Origin: Meira nashicola
Taxonomy: Eukaryota > Basidiomycota > Exobasidiomycetes > Exobasidiales > Brachybasidiaceae
DNA length: 64,000 bases
NCBI GenBank assembly: GCA_001600355.1
Contig: BCJU01000004.1
Span: 1,550,001 to 1,614,000, forward strand
Reading direction: 5' to 3'
Part shown: in pieces, positions 1-10,197 of the stretch
Layout: each line of letters opens with the position of its first letter
Position numbering within the stretch: position 1 is the stretch's first letter
The notes under the pieces: generated by a model
Told to the model about the DNA's origin: nothing
Database searches by the model: none
What the model saw: the letters and a program-made list of their open reading frames with translations, nothing else
Program-made: the position numbers and the translations under genes

Positions 1-1
1 G

Positions 2-1765
2 GCTAATGGCGATGCTAGACCTATTCCAATACCTGTAGGATCGACTTCAGCTCAGGAAAGGCGAGATTATGAAGCAGAAGGAAAGAAAAAGATGATCAAG
101 AAAGCCTTAAGAGCAGGTATAGAACGTGATAATACTGAACAACAGGTTAGATCTGAGAGCAATGAAGATACTTCAAAAGCAGAATCTAGCTCGGAGCCCG
201 AACAGAGCTCATCTAAAGACAAGATGGAAGAGCTAACAGCAAGTAGAGATGTGGAAGAAACTGTGAATAATGAAGATGATTCACAATTACGAGAAATCCA
301 AGACGAATGGTATGAAGGGCATGTTCTCACACCTATCAACGCCGATTCTCATTCTGGATTCGGTGCTAGTGTTAGTGCAGAGGGCAAGGGTAAGCAAAAG
401 GCTACTGAAAGAACATCAAGCGTTCCCTCTTCATTCAGACAGATGAACAATCATGCCAGAGGAGAGATTTTGCGATTCAATTCACAGCGAAGCCCTTTTC
501 ATTCTTCACAAGTAGGCCCTTTGGCTTCAAAACAACCCGCTACAGTATCTGTTGGAATCTTTCATCCAAATTATCCGTTTGTACCTAGTGGACGAAGAAA
601 AATACGTCAATCAGACACGCGAGCTCGAAGTGGAGACTCGGGAAGTCATAGCACTTCTGATCTTCGTGCAGAGAAGGAACCTTACGAAGCCGTATTCTCT
701 GTTTCGGAAGATGTTGCAAACGGAAACGTGTTTAAGAAAGGATGGACAAAATGGATGTTGGACGATGATCTTCGCTTGGCAGTTCCGGATGAATATAGAA
801 GACCGAGAAAAGAGTCTGCATTGATGATCGCAAAAGACATGTTGGGAAAGAAGTGGTACAGATGGCAACCTGGACAAGGATATGTTTTGAGCAGGTATAA
901 AGATTACGGTGTCTATAAGAAGGGGCCGGGAATCGCTTTAGGACAGTTATTGCCTCCACGCGAGAGGGTATATACCAGTCCTCTACCCTTGATTCCCAAT
1001 GATAGCAAAAGAGATTTCATTTGGCTCATTGTGATTTGGATTGTGATCTTAACAATGATTGCGCTTGTTCGGGAAGCAAGAAGTCATATGCGAAAGATTC
1101 GCCGAGGCAGACGCAGTCAATTGGTCGATGGTGCACCACTTGTGCCCTCTATACGCATATTCGATGATGGAGCAAGCCCAGTTCGTACCAGTTCGATGGA
1201 CCAGATCAGCATAGGTTTGCGTACCCGACAAAGAACGCAAGCCAGCAACTTTCGTGATTTATGCAAATCCGCTTTCTTTCCAGAAAGTATGGGAGTGAAT
1301 GGAAAGAAGCGTTCTTCGTTCTCTTTGCCGGATGGTAATTCTTTATCTATGACCAGTTTGGGATGGAGTAAAGATACGGAAAGAAAGGTTGGCTTACCAT
1401 TTACATCTCCATCGAAAGGAGATAGTGCTCTTGGAGGAATTGCGGTTAGAAGATCAAAAAGTTCTGGACCTTCAACGATGTCTGGTGATACATCACAAGA
1501 AGAGATAGATGAAAGGTGTATATTTGATGAAATCAAGAATGCTGCTGCCGGATCAAATTCACCTGCTTCAACATCTAATCATCATCAAAGACAAACGAAT
1601 GAGCGAGAAGATTTTAGTGCTGGTGGAGTTTACTCTACAGGATCCAATTGTCATTTATATAGCAATAGTATTGCAAGCACATCTGAAGCGATTTATGGAG
1701 CAAATGAAAGTGGAAGTGGACCAAGCTTTGCTCCGATAAAGATGAACGCTACAATTTCACATTAA
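2..1765 (+). CDS. Single-pass membrane protein of unknown function, 5' truncated by window edge
   Basis: The frame is open from the first bases, so the true start lies outside the window; the first ATG inside is at 92. From that ATG 557 residues are visible. The N-terminal third is acidic and Ser/Glu-rich (low complexity). A compact, Trp/Tyr-rich stretch around residues 210-290 (for example WTKWML and KKWYRWQPGQGY) looks folded. One hydrophobic segment (WLIVIWIVILTMIALV, about residues 311-327) is followed at once by a basic run (HMRKIRRGRR), which suggests a bitopic protein with the C-terminal Ser-rich tail in the cytosol. I do not recognise the family. The coding status is well supported by length and ordered composition; the function is open. 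Confidence 0.8.
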   Translation, partial: ANGDARPIPIPVGSTSAQERRDYEAEGKKKMIKKALRAGIERDNTEQQVRSESNEDTSKAESSSEPEQSSSKDKMEELTASRDVEETVNNEDDSQLREIQDEWYEGHVLTPINADSHSGFGASVSAEGKGKQKATERTSSVPSSFRQMNNHARGEILRFNSQRSPFHSSQVGPLASKQPATVSVGIFHPNYPFVPSGRRKIRQSDTRARSGDSGSHSTSDLRAEKEPYEAVFSVSEDVANGNVFKKGWTKWMLDDDLRLAVPDEYRRPRKESALMIAKDMLGKKWYRWQPGQGYVLSRYKDYGVYKKGPGIALGQLLPPRERVYTSPLPLIPNDSKRDFIWLIVIWIVILTMIALVREARSHMRKIRRGRRSQLVDGAPLVPSIRIFDDGASPVRTSSMDQISIGLRTRQRTQASNFRDLCKSAFFPESMGVNGKKRSSFSLPDGNSLSMTSLGWSKDTERKVGLPFTSPSKGDSALGGIAVRRSKSSGPSTMSGDTSQEEIDERCIFDEIKNAAAGSNSPASTSNHHQRQTNEREDFSAGGVYSTGSNCHLYSNSIASTSEAIYGANESGSGPSFAPIKMNATISH

Positions 1766-4062
1766 ATAGAATGTGTTGTCATCATTTTCCTATTTACAGA
1801 GATAAGATGTTAAGTATCTGTCTCTTTCTGTCCAACTGTACACATATACCCTCACGATCAAAAATGCACACGAATCGATTGTCACGTCTTTTGTACATAT
1901 TCTCACGCATCTCTTTTCATACATCCATCTAATTTATGATTGCACGCTGTACATAAAGAGAGGCAAAGAGATTGATGTGGAAATTTGCTATCTTCTTTCT
2001 TTTCAATCTGAAAACGAATCATGTATGTGCTGTCTGTTAAAGCAAGATTGTTAATGCTTCTTTAGCTTTGAGTGATAGTATCGGCAATCTTTCAATGTCT
2101 TTTTATCTAATCAACATTTTATTTTTCCCGAATTCCCGTTAATGCATAGAATGAAGGTGGGGGGAAGGCAGAAGACCGAAAAGCATATCGCGTCAGGCAA
2201 TCAGTGTGCAGCATAGTACCAAAATCGATTGCGGGTCACGCCAAGCCTTGGCTGCATATGAATATCTGTGTGCGTTAGTGCGCTGTGTGTGTGTTTATGC
2301 TATTCAACTGTCGAAAGAAAGGGTCAGAGTTATCTTTCTACTTCTGCATTTCATCGTTTTTGAGATCCAGTTCTTTTCCCCTTTCCTGTGCGGCGGTCGG
2401 CGGCGTTTAAAAAAGAAGCAAACTTTGATCATACATACATACATACATATGTATTCATATTTCGATACAGATAAGAACGAATGCCCACACACAAACCTTT
2501 ACGTGAGAGGCGTGCATATACATATATTGACTTAAGATAGATTTTTACTCAGCGGTTTCTCTATTGTTGCGGTCCAAGAAAAAAAGATAATGATTTTCTT
2601 ATTATATTTATCTTTCACGCAGCCGCATTATACGGCGGGAAGGCGGAGTTTGTGTATATGAAATTAGGCGACCATCTTTAATTGGTGGTGATGATCCAAG
2701 ACGTACATATTCTATCCAACAAATACATAAGTACAGACACGATTTTCCTAATTATCTTGTCAACTTTTCTCAAATTTGATTGTACAATGTATTGCTTTAT
2801 ATCCGCTTTGTGTGACTCTTTTCTAGAACGTGTCCTTCAGCCGGACCAATTCTCCGAGAGGTTTCTATATTCAGTATGTAATCAGCTTCTATTTCTGCAA
2901 AAAGAATCAGAATGACATGATCTGGGCTAAAGTGGCTGTGTGGGCGACGTCGGGCTACGTGTATTGTAGGACAAGTCAAGTATACGCCGTATGTGTCCAC
3001 GCCTAGAAGTTTGATGCATTTCTGCCTAGAAACGCTAAAGGGACGCTAATGCAAGTTGGACATCTCTTGTGTACGTTTTCAATCTATATCATTCGTTATT
3101 TTTTCACAAAGATTGCTTGGCAAATGAGAACCGTGTCATTTTAGAAATACATGTCACGTCAGCCTTTGCATACAGTTAACAATCTTAACTGATAAGCATT
3201 TATCCATTTCTATACCGCATTTGTACCTTCTAGCCTGTCAATATGCAATCTCGACCTTGCATGATGCGCTGCGATGCGTGTAAAAAGAGTGTTCTATTCT
3301 TAGCGACAACACTTTGATCTTTTTCCTATCTACTCCTCCTCTTTCAGGAATAAAATGCCAAGACAATTAGGGACGATGATGAGGAACATCCGGGCTTTAA
3401 ATTAAAATAAAAGTTTCCCATTTGTGATTGATAATCAAAAGATAGGAGATGGACACCGCCTCTTTTATACTTCCGCTTTCTTTTATTGGGCGGGCGGGGA
3501 TAAATGCGCGGCGCTCCACCTCAATTTTGACATTCCCATTCGGACATTGCATCATATTTGCGTCCCTTTTTTACTCTTAACATGCCAAGCACTGTAAAAA
3601 CCTTATTACACATCAAACAAGAGCGTGCCAAGGAGGAAGATCATCATATACATACTTTTGTTTTCAATTTAATCTGCAGGCGGCTTGAACCGCTTCTTTG
3701 TCCGTCTATTTTTATTATTTCTTTGGGAATGATTATGCGCCGAATATTTTTTCAATTACCGTAGGCATCTTGGAAGGAAGGAGTTCGAAAAAATGTAAGA
3801 GTTGCTTATGTTTACATATATACTTCTTTGGCTGACTTGCTTAAACGCAGTAAGTCACTGTAATAAAAAGTATGGAAATATGATATGATTTCACATAATG
3901 ATGATAGTTTGTCTTTCTTTTTGCATTCCTACCATCAACCCCACGTCGATACAAATATAGATTGCCGATAATAGACTGCTACCTGATAGAATTTCCTCCT
4001 TCCATTCTTCCTCGATACAACCACCACCAACAACGACAACTTTTGATTGAGTATCAATAATA
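1766..4062. other. Long gene-free stretch, 2.3 kb
   Basis: No frame here looks coding: the short open frames have low-complexity, Phe/Ile/Tyr-rich translations typical of AT-rich noncoding DNA. It holds an ATAC microsatellite near 2431 and GC-rich patches such as GGCGGTCGGCGGCG near 2392 and GGGCGGGCGGGG near 3489. The part nearest 4063 is presumably the promoter of the LrgB-like gene. No RNA gene was recognised. Confidence 0.6.
2431..2449. repeat. ATAC tetranucleotide microsatellite
   Basis: About five consecutive ATAC units in noncoding DNA. Confidence 0.9.
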
Positions 4063-6693
4063 ATGACTTCAACGACTTCCAATAATGCCAATAACAAATT
4101 ACAAGCACAAAGAACGAATTCCAAAAGAATGTCTAGAGAATTAAGCACATCACCTTCATCTCCTACACTTAACACTGTTGACGATGAAGAAGAGGCAACT
4201 TCAAATAACAGGATACGAGGCAGGCAAGATGTTAAAGCAGCAATTAAGCTAACATGGCAAAGACAAAAGAAACATTTGTTCACCACTTGGATACATGTAC
4301 CTCTTGGTGTAACGTTAATTTTAGTAATTTGTTGGGCTTTACGTTTAGCAATTCAACAAGCTCCATTCAGATTTCCTGCTCCTGTGATTGCGATGATTGC
4401 GATATTTGCATTACTACTTTTACTTGAATTGCTTTCAATAAAATTTCCAGGATCAAAAAATGAATCAAAAGAACTTGAATCAGGTCAACAATCAAACGCC
4501 TCAAAACCAAAAAAACGAAAAAGATTCGTTGATCCTGTCATGCTTTTACTTGCACCACCGTGTGAATTTTGTTTACGTAATATGTCAGTCATGTTTACTC
4601 CAAGTTTCATTTTGATTCCTGCAAGAGAAGTTATTCCAGGAAAAGAGATTGGTTTATTGGCTGCTTGGTTTATCGTTTCGCAAATTTTAGCTTTTGTCAT
4701 TCCAGTTTTCATGAATAGAGGTATTCAATATTCTTATGATCTTATCAAAAAAGATAAAAAGACCTCTCCATCATCAAATATACCTGATAACGTTGACAAT
4801 AATCAATTAAGACGTGGTTCTTCCGCAACTCCATTTCGTGATTCAAGAAGAGGAAGTACTGCAACTTTATCAGGAGTTGATTATGAAAAAGGAATGAGTT
4901 TCTCTGGCGGTCAAAAGTTAGGTGCAATTGCGACTGGTTTATCGGGTGTAACTGCACATATGATCGCTCCAGTTACGCATGTTGATATGTTCCTTGATGA
5001 TGATGATGTTCGTCGTCATTTAGAATCTACAGCGATGGAACAAGCTCGTCAACAAGGTGTTCAAGAAGTTATTTGTACTCCAAATAGCGAACATGCTCCA
5101 GGTCATCATAGACATCGACAATTACAATACGATTCATATGCACCCAAATCTGATGTTTCAAATTTCCAACATCATATTCATTCTCCTCGTTCACGTTCGC
5201 GTAGTCAAAAAAGAAGCAATAGTCGTAACGGCATTCGTTCTCGTTCCGTTTCGCCTTCGAATGGTAGACTTGAAAAGAATGAAGAAGATGAAAAGAATAC
5301 TTTATCTCTTGATGCGGCAATGAGAAAGATGCGTGGAAGACCGTCCACAAGTCCTGGCAATAATAAATCAATCGATAATGATATTCAAGTCATTCCAAAT
5401 TTAGGACAAAACTCTTTCGAAAGTGAGGAAAAAAAGTCTGGAGATCTTATTTTGCCTTCACGACCACAAGCTGCCGCTCATTTATCTTCGTACAAATTCC
5501 CAGCTACAGCTAATGATACCAGAGCAGTCATGGACGACAGTCAAGAATCATCATTACCAAACAAAGAAAAAGCCAGCCTTGATCCTCGTACCGTGACTTC
5601 TAGCCCTATCGATCAAAATGACGAAAACGCGGGAACACAAACTCTTGTTTCTTCAAGACGAGAGTCAAGCAACGATGAACAAGGAACAAATCGTAAGATT
5701 GGATTCAAATTGTTACCACATCCGTTACGACGTGGAAGCAATGTAAATCAAAAAGCAATCCCTCCAATGCAAGAAGAAGAAGAAGAAGATGAGGAAGAAG
5801 AGGATGCAATCGAACGTTTAGCATCTTGGTTTGGCGATTTGATTACTCCAACGATTTATTTTATCGTCTTTATTGTTGGTATTCCATTATTCTTTCTCAA
5901 AGATTTTGCTTTACCACTTTTCTTGGGTATCAATCTTTTAACCTTTATTGCTTCAATCACAATCGTACCACCAACAGTAAGAAGGTTCTTACATCCTATC
6001 CTCAGTACAAGTTTAGCAACCGTTTTGATCATTTGGGCATTCGCAGCAATGAAAGGAATCGGATTGATGAGTTGTCTGAACAGATTTTATAGCACTGATG
6101 CAAAATATTCCGTTTTATGGGATCCAAAAGGATATTCTGGACCGGTACCTGGAGCAGGAGATATTTTGTTCAGTACATTAGATGCAGGTATAGTTGCTTT
6201 AGCCGTACCAATGTATCGTTATCGTAAAGAACTTTGGCAAAATTTGACGAGAATGTTAATCGTCTTATTCCCATGCGCTGCTCTTTCATTATTCTTTTGG
6301 AATTATATCGCTCGATTGATGGGAATGGATCCAATTCGTTCTTTAGCTTTCTCTGCTAGATTTATGTCAACTCCTTTAGCAATCGAACTTGCAGGAAATG
6401 TTGGAGCGGATGAATCGATTACCGTTATTCTTGTCGTTATTACAGGTGTCGTTGCAGCAATTTTGAAAGAACAATTCTTTTATAAATTGATGCGAGTTAG
6501 TAAAGATGATTATTTAACTGTTGGTTTAACGATGGGTGCAACTTCAGGTGCAATCGGTGCAAGTTCACTTATCAGTACTCCACGTACGATGGCAATCGCT
6601 TCTTTATCGTTTGTTGTCTTTGGTGCAATCTTGCTCGTTTGCACTGCCATTCCTCCTATTGTTGAGATTGTTCAACAATTAGCAGGTGCATAA
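4063..6693 (+). CDS. LrgA/LrgB-type membrane carrier (CidA-CidB / PLGG1-like fusion)
   Basis: 876 residues in three parts. An N-terminal membrane part (about 80-225) has four hydrophobic segments and the stretch FTPSFILIPA, which resembles the LrgA/CidA half. The middle (about 226-585) is disordered, rich in Ser/Arg/His/Glu with an acidic run just before 585. The C-terminal part (587-876) is an LrgB domain with repeated hydrophobic segments and the signature ARFMSTPLAIELAG at about 765, followed by a Gly/Ala/Ser-rich re-entrant-like stretch. Plant PLGG1, a plastid glycolate/glycerate carrier, has the same LrgA-LrgB order, so carboxylate export is a plausible role, but location and substrate here are inference. 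The long cytosolic-type linker is unusual. ATG at 4063 is the first in frame after upstream stops. Confidence 0.85.
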   Translation: MTSTTSNNANNKLQAQRTNSKRMSRELSTSPSSPTLNTVDDEEEATSNNRIRGRQDVKAAIKLTWQRQKKHLFTTWIHVPLGVTLILVICWALRLAIQQAPFRFPAPVIAMIAIFALLLLLELLSIKFPGSKNESKELESGQQSNASKPKKRKRFVDPVMLLLAPPCEFCLRNMSVMFTPSFILIPAREVIPGKEIGLLAAWFIVSQILAFVIPVFMNRGIQYSYDLIKKDKKTSPSSNIPDNVDNNQLRRGSSATPFRDSRRGSTATLSGVDYEKGMSFSGGQKLGAIATGLSGVTAHMIAPVTHVDMFLDDDDVRRHLESTAMEQARQQGVQEVICTPNSEHAPGHHRHRQLQYDSYAPKSDVSNFQHHIHSPRSRSRSQKRSNSRNGIRSRSVSPSNGRLEKNEEDEKNTLSLDAAMRKMRGRPSTSPGNNKSIDNDIQVIPNLGQNSFESEEKKSGDLILPSRPQAAAHLSSYKFPATANDTRAVMDDSQESSLPNKEKASLDPRTVTSSPIDQNDENAGTQTLVSSRRESSNDEQGTNRKIGFKLLPHPLRRGSNVNQKAIPPMQEEEEEDEEEEDAIERLASWFGDLITPTIYFIVFIVGIPLFFLKDFALPLFLGINLLTFIASITIVPPTVRRFLHPILSTSLATVLIIWAFAAMKGIGLMSCLNRFYSTDAKYSVLWDPKGYSGPVPGAGDILFSTLDAGIVALAVPMYRYRKELWQNLTRMLIVLFPCAALSLFFWNYIARLMGMDPIRSLAFSARFMSTPLAIELAGNVGADESITVILVVITGVVAAILKEQFFYKLMRVSKDDYLTVGLTMGATSGAIGASSLISTPRTMAIASLSFVVFGAILLVCTAIPPIVEIVQQLAGA

Positions 6694-7094
6694 TTTAGGG
6701 TATAATGTCAATCATCCCCCTTTTTTGTTCATTTATCATTTATTTTCATTTGTATCATTTATCCTTCATCATATCATCTTGTAAATATTGCAGATTTAAT
6801 CAAAATCCTTGCACATAAGAATGTTAGACGAAAATGATCGAGAGGAGAAGATGAAGGCGATCAGAGAGAGTGGTCAGAATTGCATCTTGGTAGGGTAAAT
6901 GCATGTGAGGAAATGTGTGACTAAGCAATCAAGCCAAGAAATAAAACTCGGAAATGCAGGCTGATGCTTGATGAATAAAATACCTTTCGTTTAGCGCGGC
7001 CTCGGAAACGCCGCTAAATGCTCAAAAAAAAAGTTTCTTCTTGAACACGAACAAGCTTATCTCTAGAGCACACAATCTTTCAACGATCTGAATC
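6694..7094. other. Intergenic region with a hairpin upstream of the amidotransferase gene
   Basis: It holds the 3' flank of the LrgB-like gene and the promoter of the next gene. An imperfect inverted repeat at 6990-7018 (TTTAGCGCGGC against GCCGCTAAA, 2-nt bulge) stands out as GC-rich in AT-rich DNA, about 77 nt before the ATG. No TATA box was seen. Confidence 0.5.
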
Positions 7095-8030
7095 ATGACA
7101 CGACAAACAAGAACGTTAACGATTGCAATCTTAATTGCAGATACACCGCCAGAGCCTGTTGTTGCATTAAGAGGAGATTATACAAGAATATATCCTGAAT
7201 GGTTAAAGAAGTCACTTGAATCGATTCCAAGACATGATTGGCAAGATGGATATGAATTGAATTTATTGAAATATGATGTTGTTCAAGAACAGAAATATCC
7301 AACAGATGCAATGCTTTCAGATGGATTAATTGATGCAATAATGGTTACCGGAAGTGCATCTTCGGCTTATTTGGATATTGCTTGGGCAAACAAATTGGCT
7401 GAATTTATTAAACACGTTCATGATTCTCATCCATTAGTTCGTATTTGTGGAATATGTTATGGACATCAAATCGTTGCAAGAGCATTAGGTGGTGAAGTTA
7501 AATTGAATGAGACAGGTTGGGAATTAGGTGTTTACGATTGCGAATTAACAGAAGAAGGAAGGGAAATATTATGTTATCCAGAAGAAGAAAAATATATGAG
7601 AATTCAAGAAGTTCATAGAGATATCGTTACAGAATTACCTCTAGATTGCATAAACCTTGCATCAACGAAAATATGTCAAAATCAAGGTTTCGTCAAGAAA
7701 TTCGTCACTCCCGCTCCACCTTTACCTTCTGTTGCAGGAACATCTGCATATATGGCATTTGACGTTTCGGATTTTCAAACTGATTCTTCTGGTCCTTCAC
7801 CCGTACGATCAGCACATGTTTTAACGTTACAAGGACATCCTGAATTCGATCAAGAGATCGTAAAAGCACTTATTGAATCACGTTCAGAAATGGGAGTAGT
7901 TTCAGGTACACTTAAAGAAGAAGGTTTGAAACGATTTAATAAGCCACACGATGGTATTCATTTAGGAGCAGTTTTTTTAATCATGTTGGGCTTGGAACCA
8001 AGGAGAACAGAGGTAGATGTGGTTGGATAA
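7095..8030 (+). CDS. Class I glutamine amidotransferase-like protein
   Basis: 311 residues with the class I GATase fold signature. The nucleophile elbow GICYGHQ places the catalytic Cys at 121, and GHPEFD supplies His248 and Glu250, so the triad is complete. The motif AIMVTGSASSAY near 81 is the oxyanion-strand region of this family. No synthetase or other partner domain is attached, as in the stand-alone fungal proteins related to yeast YLR126C and to gamma-glutamyl peptidase-like enzymes. Likely cytosolic, with no signal or membrane segment. It may hydrolyse a gamma-glutamyl amide; the physiological substrate cannot be read from the sequence. Confidence 0.9.
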   Translation: MTRQTRTLTIAILIADTPPEPVVALRGDYTRIYPEWLKKSLESIPRHDWQDGYELNLLKYDVVQEQKYPTDAMLSDGLIDAIMVTGSASSAYLDIAWANKLAEFIKHVHDSHPLVRICGICYGHQIVARALGGEVKLNETGWELGVYDCELTEEGREILCYPEEEKYMRIQEVHRDIVTELPLDCINLASTKICQNQGFVKKFVTPAPPLPSVAGTSAYMAFDVSDFQTDSSGPSPVRSAHVLTLQGHPEFDQEIVKALIESRSEMGVVSGTLKEEGLKRFNKPHDGIHLGAVFLIMLGLEPRRTEVDVVG

Positions 8031-8377
8031 ACTCAAGATCACAAAGCTGTACAATAGAAGTAACATGATAAAATATAGACGTTAATCATTCTTATGCCCC
8101 TATAGGGGCTCCTCATCTCAACTTCAGTCTGTGCTCCTTTCTTCTTTTTTGGGGGAGCGTACAACTCACAATATCACAACCCCTTTTTGCAGGGATGTGT
8201 TCTCGGCAGTTGAGTTTCTATTTTTATACTTTTTTCTTTGTGCTTAACACTGAAAATAGAACAAGATGTTATACGAGGGGAAGAAGAAACAGATAAAAGA
8301 AAGACAATTCTTCATCCTTGAAGTAACTTATTACCCAACAATTACAACTCTTTTTGAACTTCTTGTATCTTTCCAAG
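8031..8377. other. Intergenic region before the secreted-protein array
   Basis: Contains a 12-bp palindrome CCCCTATAGGGG near 8097 and a weak TATA-like TTTATACT near 8223. An open frame from 8266 overlaps the first array gene but has no family resemblance and is not called. Confidence 0.5.
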
Positions 8378-8863
8378 ATGTTCTTATTCAAACCTTTAAC
8401 CATTTTCACATTAAACATAATCCTTTCACCTCTTTTAGTGTATGGAGAAATTACAGTTGATTCCAACGAATTAATTCCTAAAAAGTTAAAAAAAGGTCAA
8501 GGTGTTATTATGGTAGTTGGAGAATCAAGAAATGTTGCAATTTCAGCTGTTCATCGAACACCAGAAACAACTGCAGATTGTCATGGAAATATTAATGAAA
8601 TTACAAAAACATATGAAGGACCTTGCTTTTTATCAACTCAAGATCAACAACAAACTTTTCATGCTAAATGCTTAGATAGTCCAGGATCTGCTACTATCGT
8701 TTTTCATAAAGATGGTGAGAAAGGTAATACCGTTGAGACTCAAGCTGTTGATGGTATTTGGACTGGTTTCGATGATAGAATGCCTTTAAAGCAAAGTAAT
8801 ATGAGTACAAAGAAACAAGGAGTCAAAGTCATCTTAAATTGTTATAATAATAAAAGTACCTAG
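8378..8863 (+). CDS. Array member 1: small secreted four-cysteine protein
   Basis: 161 residues from ATG 8378; the frame extends upstream only to a TTG, so this ATG is chosen. The signal peptide is about 1-23 (hydrophobic, ending VYG). The mature chain begins EITVDSNELIPKKL. Cysteines are at 68, 83, 98 and 155, giving the C-x14-C-x14-C spacing of the array. GIWTGF lies at 126-131 and VILNC precedes the end. Closest to member 2: both have IPKKL, YEGPC and FHAKC. These two lack the HDQ triplet seen before C3 in most others (QQQ here). Secreted and probably with two disulfides. Function unknown. Confidence 0.85.
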   Translation: MFLFKPLTIFTLNIILSPLLVYGEITVDSNELIPKKLKKGQGVIMVVGESRNVAISAVHRTPETTADCHGNINEITKTYEGPCFLSTQDQQQTFHAKCLDSPGSATIVFHKDGEKGNTVETQAVDGIWTGFDDRMPLKQSNMSTKKQGVKVILNCYNNKST

Positions 8864-9223
8864 AGTATTCTTGTATAGCAAACATGACTTAATGGAATAT
8901 AAATGATTAATAATCTTATGATTTGTATAAATGTTAAAGGGTTTATTTGTAGTTCTCCTTTCTATCTGGCGTACATACATGAACTCCTCTTCAAAAACGC
9001 CTTCATGAACCTGATTAATGAAGTTATACGATTTCAATCCCATAAAACTCCTTACACCTCAATCTTCTCCTAAGCTCCTACCACAGTGGGCATTAAGTGT
9101 TCATGTCAGAACAATTTGCATAATAAGCATATTTCTGATATAATAAAAAGCATAAATAGGAACGGTTTTTATCGATTTTATAAAAGTGAACCCCCATCAT
9201 CTAATCTCTTTCTCTTTTTCAGA
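8864..9223. other. Intergenic region between array members 1 and 2
   Basis: No coding signal. It carries the member 2 TATA box, listed separately, and a second TATA-like CATAAATA near 9151. Confidence 0.6.
9179..9186 (+). promoter_or_regulatory. TATA box of array member 2
   Basis: TATAAAAG, 45 nt before the ATG. A pyrimidine-rich tract ending in CAG lies between it and the start. Confidence 0.6.
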
Positions 9224-9754
9224 ATGTTCTCATCAAAGATCAATTTTGCCACCTTGGCCATCTTTATTTTATGCACTGTTACACTTTTCGTTCAAGCAGA
9301 TATCACTGTTGATGCAAAACAAAAGATTCCTAAAAAGCTTGGATCTGATGAAGGTGCAATTTTGATTGTCGGTAATGTAGCAGATATTGCAATTTCAGCT
9401 GATAATATTGGTTCAAAGAATGGAACTGAAAATTCATCAAAACAAGCAAATCCATCAAGTGCAGTTTGTCATGGATTGATTGATAAAGATTCTCAAACGT
9501 ATGAAGGACCTTGTTTACTCTCTATTAAAGAATCAGAACAAGGTTTTCATGCTAAATGTTTAAAAGGAAAAGGTTCTGCTTCTATTACATTTTATAAAGA
9601 TCTTCGAGATGGTAAATCAGTTGAAGTTCAAGCAGTTGATGGTATTTGGGCTGGTTTTAGTAATAAAAAGCCATTAAAACAAGGTACTTTACACACAAAC
9701 AAGAGAGGAGTTAAAGTCATTTTGAATTGCGATAATGATAAAAGCAAGAATTAA
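9224..9754 (+). CDS. Array member 2: small secreted four-cysteine protein
   Basis: 176 residues from ATG 9224. The frame is open further upstream, but the TATA box at 9179 and the signal peptide (MFSSKINFATLAIFILC, ending VQA near 26) support this start. Mature Cys are at 82, 97, 112 and 169 (C-x14-C-x14-C). GIWAGFSNKKPLKQG follows C3, then VILNC. Closest paralogue is member 1 (shared ITVD, IPKKL, YEGPC, FHAKC); from GSASITF onward it also resembles member 3, so it links the first two subgroups. It has an insertion before C1 rich in Asn and Ser. Function unknown. Confidence 0.87.
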   Translation: MFSSKINFATLAIFILCTVTLFVQADITVDAKQKIPKKLGSDEGAILIVGNVADIAISADNIGSKNGTENSSKQANPSSAVCHGLIDKDSQTYEGPCLLSIKESEQGFHAKCLKGKGSASITFYKDLRDGKSVEVQAVDGIWAGFSNKKPLKQGTLHTNKRGVKVILNCDNDKSKN

Positions 9755-10197
9755 TGCCAAGTCTTAATTCGTATTTATAACGTTTTTTCCCTTATGCAAT
9801 CAAATTTGATTGACACTCATTTTATACGCTTTGATAAAAAGAGTGTGCTCAATTAAGTACCCGGTAGAAGTATGACATATTCTTTCCGTGTCTATTAAAT
9901 TTATTTTCAGGGGTATTGCAGTGATGCTGACAAAACATTTTTACGTAAAAATAAATAATTATTCGCTTTTCCTGTCTCTTTTCGGAAACGACGGACCGTC
10001 TTCTTCATTAAAACAGCCGGTAATGTTCCTAACGCCGAGAAGGAACACGGTAATCCGAAGGTGAAGGAATGCTGAGATAGTTGTTGATGTGAGTTGTGCT
10101 ATATAAGATGCTTCAATTCTACCCAAACTCTTTTGTTCTTTCATTTCTTATTCCCCCCAAATTTATCAACTCTAAACAAATTGTCATTCTTTTTAGT
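9755..10197. other. Intergenic region between array members 2 and 3
   Basis: No coding signal apart from short shadows. It contains the member 3 TATA box. Confidence 0.6.
10100..10107 (+). promoter_or_regulatory. TATA box of array member 3
   Basis: TATATAAG, 98 nt before the ATG at 10198. Confidence 0.6.

Noticed and set aside
2206..2535. 109-codon plus-strand open frame
   Set aside because: Starts at a non-ATG codon, spans the ATAC microsatellite, and shows no protein-like pattern.
8097..8108. Palindrome CCCCTATAGGGG after the amidotransferase gene
   Set aside because: Short and isolated; no second copy or flanking element gives it meaning.
8266..8460. 64-codon frame overlapping array member 1
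   Set aside because: Out of frame with the family, no signal peptide, no cysteine pattern.
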